Source: Solirubrobacteraceae bacterium
GTDB lineage: Bacteria; Actinomycetota; Thermoleophilia; Solirubrobacterales; Solirubrobacteraceae
Length of the DNA: 13,345 nucleotides
Assembly (NCBI GenBank): GCA_024710825.1
Contig: JANJUA010000393.1
Coordinates: forward strand, 1-13,345
Direction of reading: 5' to 3'
The translations under genes were made by a program, and so were the position numbers. The notes under the pieces were generated by a model, which saw only the letters and a list, made by a program, of their open reading frames with translations, was not told where the DNA came from and searched no databases. Below are positions 8,004-13,345 of the stretch, piece by piece (within the stretch, counting starts at the first letter, position 1; the number at the start of each line of letters is the position of its first letter).

Positions 8004-9735
8004 CGAGCTCGCCCCGCCGCGCCGCACCGCCTCTCGCCGCCGTCGCGAGCCGACACCGCGTGCCGCCGCGGACCCTCGGCGCTGGGCGTGGCGGGCGGGC
8101 CTGGCGCTCCTGCTGCTCGTCGCCTTCCATCTGCGCAGCCGCGGCGTCAGCCACGGGCTGCCGTACGTCTACAACGTCGACGAGAACGCCCACTTCGTGC
8201 CGACGGCGATCGGCCTCTTCGGCCACGGCTGGGACCCCGACTACTTCGTCAACCCGCCCGCATACACGTATCTGCTCCACCTCGTGCTGCTCGTCGCCTA
8301 CGGGGGACGGGAGGCCGTCTCGGCCAGCTTCGCCTCCGACCCCAGCGGCGTATTCGAGCTGGCCCGGCTGACGTCGGCCGCGCTGGGCGCCATCGCGGTC
8401 GGCCTGCTCTACCTCGCCGGGGCGCGGCTGTTCGACCGCCGCGTCGGGATGCTCGCCGCGGGTGTGCTCACGGTCGCGTTCCTGCCCGTGTTCTACGGGC
8501 ACCTGGGCCTCAACGACTCGCCGACGCTCGCGCCCGTGTGCCTCGCGCTCGCCGGCATCGCGGGCGTCCTGCGCGGCGGCCGGCGCCGCGACTTCGCGAT
8601 GGCGGGCGTCGGGCTCGGCCTGGCCTGCGCGACGAAGTACACCGGCGGCATCGTGCTGCTCGCGCTGGTCGCCGCGGCGGCGCACCGGCGCGCCTGGCTG
8701 GCGCTCGCCGGCGCCGGCGTGCTGGCGCTCGTGACGTTCGTCGTCGCCAACCCGTACGCGGTCCTGGACTTCGACGCGTTCTGGGAGGGCATCCGCCACC
8801 AGTCGGAGGCCTCCGGCGAGGTGGGCGGCAAGCTCGGCCTGACGGCGAGCAGCGGCTTCGCCTACTACGCGTGGGTGCTGACCTGGGGCCTCGGCTGGGT
8901 CCCGGCGCTGGCGGCGCTCGGCGGCGCCGTCGGGCTGTGGCTGCGCGACCGGGCGGCGTTCTGGACGCTCGTGCCCGCGGTTGTCGCCTTCCTGCTGTTC
9001 ATGGGCATCCAGGAGCGCTACTTCGGCCGCTGGCTGATGCCGATCCTGCCGGTGCTGTGCCTGCTGGCGGCCTGGGCGGCGGTCGTGGCGGTGGACGCGC
9101 TGGCGCACCGCTGGCCGGCGGCCGGGCCGTCGCTGGGCGCGGTGGCGATCGTGGCGCTGTGCGCGCAGGGCGTCGTCGCCAGCGTGCACATCGGCTTCAC
9201 GCTCCAGCGCGAGGACACGCGCAACCAGGCCCGGGCGTGGATGGTGGAGAACGTACCGCGCGGGACCCGGGTGGTCGTCGAGCCGGTGGTGCCCGACGCC
9301 TGGGCCACCGACGTCGGCTCGGCGAGAGGCGCGCGCTGGATCAAGTGGCCGGGCCTGCGGGCGCGGTTCGCCGACGACGGCCGCCGCTACGAGGTGGAGG
9401 AGCGCCCGGCGGTCAACATCGAGGACTACGAGCGGACGCTCCAGCCCGAGCTCGTCGACGACTACCTGAAGGCCGGCTACTGCTGGGTCCTGTCCGGCTC
9501 GACCCAGCGCGGCCGGGCGGAGGCCGAGCCGGAGGTCGTGCCCGGCGCCATCGCCTACTACCGGCGCCTGGAGCGCGAGGCCGAGCTCGTGTACCGGGCG
9601 AGCCCGTACCGGCCGGGACGCGGGCCCGTCGACTTCAACTTCGACTGGTCCTTCGACTTCTATCCGCTCGCCTACGAGCGTCCGGGGCCGGTCATGGAGG
9701 TCTACCGCCTCAGCGGCGGGGAGTGCACGGCCTGA
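7990..9735 (+). CDS. Family 39 (PMT-type) membrane glycosyltransferase, second of two
   Basis: This 581-residue protein has an Arg-rich cytoplasmic N-terminus (1-33), a first helix at about 34-48 and then the GT39 first-loop signature NVDENAHF at 62-69 with the acidic pair D64-E65. Further motifs are NPPAYTYLLH (88-97), LNDSPT (174-179) and ATKYTGG (214-220). Hydrophobic helices continue to about 403, and a large soluble C-terminal domain follows at about 405-581. The motifs fit the PMT_2/ArnT superfamily, which takes a sugar from a polyprenyl-phosphate donor. It overlaps the preceding gene by 14 bp and has no separate ribosome binding site, so it is probably read through translational coupling. 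The two enzymes share architecture (GT-C core plus soluble tail) but little obvious sequence, so they probably act on different substrates or in successive steps. Confidence 0.9.
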   Translation: MSAADELAPPRRTASRRRREPTPRAAADPRRWAWRAGLALLLLVAFHLRSRGVSHGLPYVYNVDENAHFVPTAIGLFGHGWDPDYFVNPPAYTYLLHLVLLVAYGGREAVSASFASDPSGVFELARLTSAALGAIAVGLLYLAGARLFDRRVGMLAAGVLTVAFLPVFYGHLGLNDSPTLAPVCLALAGIAGVLRGGRRRDFAMAGVGLGLACATKYTGGIVLLALVAAAAHRRAWLALAGAGVLALVTFVVANPYAVLDFDAFWEGIRHQSEASGEVGGKLGLTASSGFAYYAWVLTWGLGWVPALAALGGAVGLWLRDRAAFWTLVPAVVAFLLFMGIQERYFGRWLMPILPVLCLLAAWAAVVAVDALAHRWPAAGPSLGAVAIVALCAQGVVASVHIGFTLQREDTRNQARAWMVENVPRGTRVVVEPVVPDAWATDVGSARGARWIKWPGLRARFADDGRRYEVEERPAVNIEDYERTLQPELVDDYLKAGYCWVLSGSTQRGRAEAEPEVVPGAIAYYRRLEREAELVYRASPYRPGRGPVDFNFDWSFDFYPLAYERPGPVMEVYRLSGGECTA

Positions 9736-9744
9736 CGCCCCGCC

Positions 9745-9750
9745 TATCCT
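9745..9750 (+). promoter_or_regulatory. -10 element of a leaderless ribD promoter
   Basis: TATCCT fits the actinobacterial TANNNT -10 consensus and ends 6 bases before the GTG at 9757, so the first transcribed base would be the first base of the start codon. No Shine-Dalgarno sequence precedes the GTG and there is no recognisable -35, both usual for leaderless promoters. The gap from the previous gene is only 21 bp, too short for an FMN riboswitch. Confidence 0.55.
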
Positions 9751-9756
9751 CTCCAT

Positions 9757-10875
9757 GTGGCCCTGACCACGGAGATCGATCATCTGCATCTCGCCCGCGC
9801 GATCGAGCTCGCGGGGCGCGGCGCGGGGCGCGCTACGCCGAACCCGACCGTCGGCGCGGTCGTCGTCCGCGGCGAGGAGGTCGTGGGGGAGGGCTGGCAC
9901 CAGGTCTACGGCGGCCCGCACGCGGAGGTCAACGCGCTGCGCGCGGCCGGCGACGCGGCGCGCGGCGCCACGCTCTACGTCTCGCTCGAGCCCTGCGCGC
10001 ACCACGGCCACACGCCGCCGTGCACCGAGGCGATCGTGGCCGCGGGGATCGCGCGCGTGGTCGTCGCGTCCGACGACCCGAGCGAGAAGGCCAGCGGACG
10101 CGGCCTCGGGATCCTCCGCGACGAGGGGATCGACGTGGTGGTCGCCGACGGCGAGCTCGCCACCCGCGCCCGGCTCGGCAACCAGGCCTTCCGCAAGCAC
10201 GCCCGCACAGGTCGGCCCTGGGTCCTCTTCAAGTCCGCGATGACCCTCGACGGCAAGGTCGCGACGCCGACCGGCGACTCCAAGTGGATCTCCGGCGAGG
10301 CGAGCCGCCACCTCGCGCACGAGTGGCGCGCCGCGGTGGACGCCGTGGTCGTGGGCGTGGGCACCGCGTTGGCCGACGACCCGCAGCTGACCGCCCGGTT
10401 CGACGGCGTCAGCCGTCAGCCGCGCCGCATCGTCTTCGACTCGCTCGCGCGCCTGCCGCTGAACAGCCAGCTCGTCTCCGCGGCCGGCGTGGTCCCGCTG
10501 ACCGTCGTGGTCTCGCGCGCCGCGCACCGGCGCGACGTCGCCGCGCTCGAGGCCGCCGGCGCCGACGTCCTCATCGCCTCGGGCGAGCACGAGCCGGCGC
10601 GGGTGCGCTCGGCGCTGGTGCAGCTCGGCGACCAGGGGATCACCGCGATCCTGCTGGAGGGCGGGCCGCACCTGGCGGGCGCGTTCTTCGACGCCGGCGA
10701 GATCGACGAGGTGCGCCTGTTCCTGGCGCCGCTGCTCGTCGGCGGTCGCGCCGCCCGGGATCCGCTGGAGGGGAAGGGGGTCGAGCGGATCGCGGAGGCC
10801 ACCCGCGCGCTGACGATGACGTGCGAGTCCGTCGACTCGGACCTGCTCATAAGCGCGCGCCTGAAGGAGTGGTAG
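9757..10875 (+). CDS. ribD: Bifunctional riboflavin-specific deaminase/reductase RibD
   Basis: This 372-residue protein carries out the second and third steps of riboflavin synthesis: deamination of the pyrimidine released by GTP cyclohydrolase II, then NADPH-dependent reduction of its ribosyl chain. The N-terminal deaminase domain (about 1-145) has the zinc site PHAEVNAL (H55, E57) and EPCAHHGHTPPC (C80, C89). The C-terminal reductase domain (about 153-372) has KSAMTLDGKVAT (159-170), SKWISGEASR (175-184), GVGTALADDPQLTAR (200-214) and LLEGGPHLAGAFF (299-311). The loop usually written DPNPxVxGxG reads DDPSEKASGRG here. The GTG at 9757 is chosen because the ATG two bases before it is out of frame and stops after three codons, and because TATCCT lies at leaderless distance. 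It is the first gene of the rib operon, 7 bp ahead of ribE. Confidence 0.96.
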   Translation: MALTTEIDHLHLARAIELAGRGAGRATPNPTVGAVVVRGEEVVGEGWHQVYGGPHAEVNALRAAGDAARGATLYVSLEPCAHHGHTPPCTEAIVAAGIARVVVASDDPSEKASGRGLGILRDEGIDVVVADGELATRARLGNQAFRKHARTGRPWVLFKSAMTLDGKVATPTGDSKWISGEASRHLAHEWRAAVDAVVVGVGTALADDPQLTARFDGVSRQPRRIVFDSLARLPLNSQLVSAAGVVPLTVVVSRAAHRRDVAALEAAGADVLIASGEHEPARVRSALVQLGDQGITAILLEGGPHLAGAFFDAGEIDEVRLFLAPLLVGGRAARDPLEGKGVERIAEATRALTMTCESVDSDLLISARLKEW

Positions 10876-10882
10876 CGGCCTG

Positions 10883-11476
10883 ATGTTCACCGGGCTCGTC
10901 CAGGATCTGGGAGAGGTGACGCGCGTCGACGAGACGGCCGCCGGCGTGCGCCTGGCCGTGCGCTCACCGCTCGCCGCGGAGCTCGCCGAGGGCGACTCGA
11001 TCGCCGTCAACGGCGTCTGCCTGACCGCCGTCGGACCGTGCGGAGGAGAGCTGTTCGGCGCCGACGTCATGCGCGAGACGCTGCGGCGCTCCTCGCTGGC
11101 CGAGCTGGCGCCCGGAGGGCGCGTGAACCTCGAGCTGCCGGTGCGCGCGGCGGACCGGCTGGGCGGCCACGTCGTGCAGGGCCACGTCGACGGCGTCGGC
11201 GCGGTCCGAGCCGTGCGCGACGACGGCTTCGCGAGGGTCGTCGAGATCGAGGCCGATCCGGCGCTGCTGCGCTACGTCGTCGAGAAGGGCTCGATCGCCG
11301 TCGACGGCGTCTCGCTGACCGTCAGCGCGGTCGACGACGAGTCGTTCGCCGTGTCGCTGATCCCCGAGACAATCGAGCGGACTACGCTCGGGGCCGCCGA
11401 TCCCGGACGGCCCGTGAACCTGGAGGTCGACGTGTTGGCCAAGTACGTGGAGAAGCTGATCGGAGCGTCGAGGTGA
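10883..11476 (+). CDS. ribE: Riboflavin synthase alpha chain
   Basis: This 197-residue protein catalyses the dismutation of two 6,7-dimethyl-8-ribityllumazines to riboflavin and the pyrimidine diamine, the final step of the pathway. It begins with the family hallmark MFTGLV and has two tandem lumazine-binding domains (about 1-90 and 91-190). The matching signatures are IAVNGVCLTAV at 40-50 with ETLRRSSL at 65-72, and IAVDGVSLTVSAV at 138-150 with ETIERTTL at 162-169. GGHVVQGHVDGVG at 94-106 opens the second domain. Length is typical of the homotrimeric enzyme. AAGGAG at 10864-10869 is a somewhat distant ribosome binding site, 13 bases before the ATG. The stop TGA overlaps the GTG of ribBA in a GTGA, which couples the two. 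Confidence 0.97.
   Translation: MFTGLVQDLGEVTRVDETAAGVRLAVRSPLAAELAEGDSIAVNGVCLTAVGPCGGELFGADVMRETLRRSSLAELAPGGRVNLELPVRAADRLGGHVVQGHVDGVGAVRAVRDDGFARVVEIEADPALLRYVVEKGSIAVDGVSLTVSAVDDESFAVSLIPETIERTTLGAADPGRPVNLEVDVLAKYVEKLIGASR
11462..11465 (+). promoter_or_regulatory. Ribosome binding site of ribBA
   Basis: GGAG lies 7 bases before the GTG at 11473, inside the end of ribE. It supports that GTG, which overlaps the ribE stop, as the real start. Confidence 0.6.
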
Positions 11477-12732
11477 GCGCGTCGACGAAGCCGTTCGCGA
11501 GCGTCGAGGACGCCATCGACGACATCCGCGCCGGGCGGATGGTCGTGGTCTGCGACGACGAGAGCCGCGAGAACGAGGGCGACCTGACGCTCGCGGCCCA
11601 GTTCGCCACGCCGGACGCGATCAACTTCATGGCCAAGGAGGGGCGCGGGCTCATCTGCCTGGCGCTGACCCCGGAGCGCTGTGACGAGCTCGGCCTCGAC
11701 CTCATGGCGGCGAAGAACGAGTCGGCGTTCGAGACGGCGTTCACGGTGTCGGTCGAGGCCCGCGAGGGCGTGACGACGGGCATCAGCGCGGCGGACCGCG
11801 CCCACACGATCCAGGTCGCGATCGACCCCGCGAGCGCGCCGCGCGATCTCGTCCAGCCGGGCCACGTCTTCCCGCTCAAGGCCAAGCCGGGCGGCGTGCT
11901 GGAGCGCACCGGTCAGACCGAGGCGGCCGTCGACCTCGCGCGGCTGGCGGGCGTCAACCCCGCCGGGGTGATCTGCGAGATCATGAACGACGACGGCACG
12001 ATGGCCCGCGTGCCGGATCTCGTGGGCTACTGCGAGCGTCACGGGCTGAAGATGATCACCGTGGCGGACCTGATCGCCTACCGCCGCAAGCACGACAAGC
12101 TCGTCGAGCGGGTCGTGTCGACCGGGCTGCCGACGACCTTCGGCGACTTCACGGCGGTCGGCTATCGCTCGCTGGTGGACGACAAGCACCACGTGGCGCT
12201 CGTCAAGGGCGAGGTCGAGGGCGCCGACGACGTGCTCGTCCGGGTGCATTCGGAGTGCCTCACCGGCGACGTCTTCCACTCGCTGCGCTGCGACTGCGGC
12301 GAGCAGCTCGAGTCGGCGCTGGCGATGATCGAGCGCGAGGGCTCCGGCGTGCTGCTGTATCTGGCCCAGGAGGGCCGCGGGATAGGCCTGCTGAACAAGC
12401 TGCGCGCCTACAAGCTCCAGGAGGAGGGCTTCGACACCGTCGACGCCAACCTCCAGCTCGGGCTCCCGGCCGACCTGCGCGACTACGGCATCGGAGCGCA
12501 GATTCTGGTGGACCTCGGCCTCTCGTCGATCCGGATCCTGACGAACAACCCGAAGAAGATCCGCGGGCTGGAGGGCTACGGGCTGTCCGTGTCGGCGCAG
12601 GTGCCGATCGAGCACCTGCCGAACCCGCACAACGAGTCCTACATGCGCGCGAAGGCCGAGCGGATGGGCCACATGCTGCACCACCAGGGGCTCAACGTCG
12701 ACGAGGAGATGCTGCGGGAGGAGCGGTCGTGA
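11473..12732 (+). CDS. ribBA: Bifunctional DHBP synthase / GTP cyclohydrolase II RibBA
   Basis: This 419-residue protein supplies both starting blocks of riboflavin. The N-terminal RibB domain (about 5-205) makes 3,4-dihydroxy-2-butanone 4-phosphate from ribulose 5-phosphate; it shows DDESRENEGDL at 28-38, TTGISAADRAHTI at 101-113, QPGHVFPLKAKPGGVL at 128-143 and NDDGTMARVPDL at 172-183. The C-terminal RibA domain (about 210-402) opens GTP; its zinc cysteines are C262, C273 and C275 in VHSECLTGDVFHSLRCDCGEQL, followed by QEGRGIGLLNKLRAY at 299-313 and LTNNPKKI at 356-363. One oddity is that the RibB motif usually written GHTE, whose histidine is a metal ligand in characterised enzymes, reads GQTE here (Q148). 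The RibA half looks intact. GTGA overlaps link it to ribE upstream and ribH downstream. Confidence 0.96.
   Translation: MSASTKPFASVEDAIDDIRAGRMVVVCDDESRENEGDLTLAAQFATPDAINFMAKEGRGLICLALTPERCDELGLDLMAAKNESAFETAFTVSVEAREGVTTGISAADRAHTIQVAIDPASAPRDLVQPGHVFPLKAKPGGVLERTGQTEAAVDLARLAGVNPAGVICEIMNDDGTMARVPDLVGYCERHGLKMITVADLIAYRRKHDKLVERVVSTGLPTTFGDFTAVGYRSLVDDKHHVALVKGEVEGADDVLVRVHSECLTGDVFHSLRCDCGEQLESALAMIEREGSGVLLYLAQEGRGIGLLNKLRAYKLQEEGFDTVDANLQLGLPADLRDYGIGAQILVDLGLSSIRILTNNPKKIRGLEGYGLSVSAQVPIEHLPNPHNESYMRAKAERMGHMLHHQGLNVDEEMLREERS
12716..12723 (+). promoter_or_regulatory. Ribosome binding site of ribH
   Basis: GGGAGGAG ends 5 bases before the GTG at 12729. It is the strongest Shine-Dalgarno match in the window and fixes the ribH start at this GTG, even though that codon overlaps the ribBA stop. 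Confidence 0.75.
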
Positions 12733-13157
12733 GGATCGCGCTCTGCGTGGCGAGGTTCTACGAGGAGCTCGCCGATCGGCTGGAGGCCGGCGCGCGGGCC
12801 CGGTTCGCGGAGGCGGGCGTGGAGGAGGTCGACCGCCTCGACGTCCCGGGCGCGTTCGAGCTTCCGATGGCGGCGCTGCTGGCGGCCGAGTCGGGCCGCT
12901 ACGACGGGATCGCCTGCCTCGGCGCGGTGATCCGGGGCGAGACGGACCACTACGACTGGGTCTGCCAGGAGAGCGCGCGGGGCATCCAGGAGGTCCAGCT
13001 GCGCACGAAGGTGCCGTGCGCGTTCGGCGTGCTCACCGTCGACACGATGGAGCAGGCGTTGGCGCGCGCCGGGGGCGGCAAGCGCGACAGCGGCCGCCAC
13101 GCCGCGGAGGCGGTGCTGGCGCTGGCGCGCGTCCGCGGCGCGCTCGCGGTACCGTAG
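12729..13157 (+). CDS. ribH: 6,7-dimethyl-8-ribityllumazine synthase
   Basis: This 142-residue protein condenses the pyrimidine diamine with dihydroxybutanone phosphate to give lumazine, the step before riboflavin synthase. Family signatures are ARFYEELADRL (8-18), VPGAFELPMAA (39-49), GAVIRGETDHYDWVCQESARGI (65-86, with the catalytic histidine H74), FGVLTVDTMEQALARAG (99-115) and the C-terminal helix start KRDSGRHAAEAVL (118-130). The length is near the lower end of the family, without the usual N-terminal extension. The first substrate-binding segment reads RFY where Bacillus has RFN, and the loop usually written DKG reads DSG, so a conserved lysine is missing. The GTG start overlaps the ribBA stop (GTGA) and has a strong ribosome binding site. 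It completes the ribD-ribE-ribBA-ribH operon. Confidence 0.95.
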   Translation: MRIALCVARFYEELADRLEAGARARFAEAGVEEVDRLDVPGAFELPMAALLAAESGRYDGIACLGAVIRGETDHYDWVCQESARGIQEVQLRTKVPCAFGVLTVDTMEQALARAGGGKRDSGRHAAEAVLALARVRGALAVP

Positions 13158-13162
13158 GGGCG

Positions 13163-13345
13163 ATGACGGGGGAGGTTCTCGCGCTCCTGCTGACGCTGCT
13201 GGCCCACGTGGTGGGCGGGCTGGTGCTGATCGCCTCGATCGTGCGGTCCTCGGGCGCCGACTGGCGCAGCCTGTGGCCGCGCGACGACGACGGCGGCGGC
13301 TCCGACGGCCCGCCGGCGCCCGCGCCGCATCCGGCCGCGCCGGGC
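13163..13345 (+). CDS. Small single-helix membrane protein, N-terminal part (cut by window edge)
   Basis: An ATG at 13163, 5 bases after the ribH stop, opens a frame that stays open for 61 codons to the edge. The first about 23 residues (EVLALLLTLLAHVVGGLVLIASIV) form one membrane helix, followed by an Arg/Trp segment, an acidic Asp/Gly run (DDDGGG) and a Pro/Ala-rich tail. I do not recognise a family. The close spacing and shared direction suggest it is co-transcribed with the rib genes. It could be a short hypothetical protein or the start of a longer one; the Pro/Ala-rich composition fits a linker. No ribosome binding site is clear (GTAGGGG at 13154-13160 is a weak candidate). Confidence 0.55.
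   Translation, partial: MTGEVLALLLTLLAHVVGGLVLIASIVRSSGADWRSLWPRDDDGGGSDGPPAPAPHPAAPG

Noticed and set aside
6504..8027. An upstream in-frame extension of the GT2 protein by about 500 residues
   Set aside because: The extension is low-complexity shadow sequence opposite the first GT-C gene. The GT2 fold begins right at the ATG at 6503.
9736..9756. An FMN riboswitch upstream of ribD
   Set aside because: Only 21 bases separate the GT39 stop from the ribD start, far less than the element needs, and I saw no sequence resembling its conserved core.
9755..9766. The ATG at 9755 as the ribD start
   Set aside because: It is out of frame with RibD and meets TGA after three codons; the GTG at 9757 is in frame.
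8088..10883. Long plus-strand open frames in other phases across the GT39 and ribD genes
   Set aside because: They consist of Arg/Gly/Ala-rich text without domains and overlap well-supported genes completely.
7906..11070. A minus-strand open frame of over 1000 codons opposite the second GT-C gene and ribD
   Set aside because: It has shadow composition (Arg/Gln/His/Glu repeats). The plus strand encodes a GT39 protein and RibD with full motifs.

Overview
The window is about 70% GC or more and every gene has the strong third-position G/C bias of a high-GC actinobacterium. The gene styles fit the Thermoleophilia/Solirubrobacterales best: a Wzx-like flippase, GT-C enzymes, a leaderless-looking promoter, and GTG starts with stop/start overlaps. 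That placement is inference from style, not from a marker gene. No rRNA, tRNA, CRISPR array, insertion sequence, prophage gene or attachment site is visible. Almost every base is coding; the longest gap is the 144-bp stretch at 126-269.

Layout. (1) 1-125: the 3' end of a LuxR/NarL-type regulator. (2) 270-3517: a two-gene ABC transporter operon on the plus strand, a LolD/MacB-like ATPase followed by an 848-residue permease with two FtsX domains. (3) 3537-6503: a three-gene minus-strand operon, in transcription order a family 2 glycosyltransferase with C-terminal membrane helices, a class I SAM methyltransferase and a 12-helix polysaccharide flippase. It converges on the permease gene with only 19 bp between the two stop codons. 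(4) 6525-9735: two overlapping plus-strand genes for polytopic GT-C (PMT/ArnT-like) glycosyltransferases, starting only 21 bp from the divergent GT2 gene. (5) 9757-13157: a complete riboflavin operon ribD-ribE-ribBA-ribH. (6) 13163 to the edge: the start of a small single-helix membrane protein in the same direction.

How they work together. The five genes of blocks 3 and 4 look like one envelope-glycan locus: the GT2 enzyme could load a polyprenyl-phosphate sugar, the GT-C enzymes could use such lipid-linked sugars outside the membrane, the flippase could move a lipid-linked glycan, and the methyltransferase could decorate it. The substrates are unknown. The riboflavin operon encodes every dedicated step from GTP and ribulose 5-phosphate to riboflavin except the phosphatase, and it is probably started from a leaderless promoter inside a 21-bp gap, with no room for an FMN riboswitch. 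The ABC pair is probably a mechanotransmission or export system whose control may involve the truncated regulator upstream.

I see no clear new defence or mobile system. The points most worth a second look are the GT2/GT-C/flippase locus, its 21-bp divergent promoter gap, the His-to-Gln change at a metal-ligand position of the RibB domain, the Lys-to-Ser change in RibH, and the leaderless start of the rib operon.
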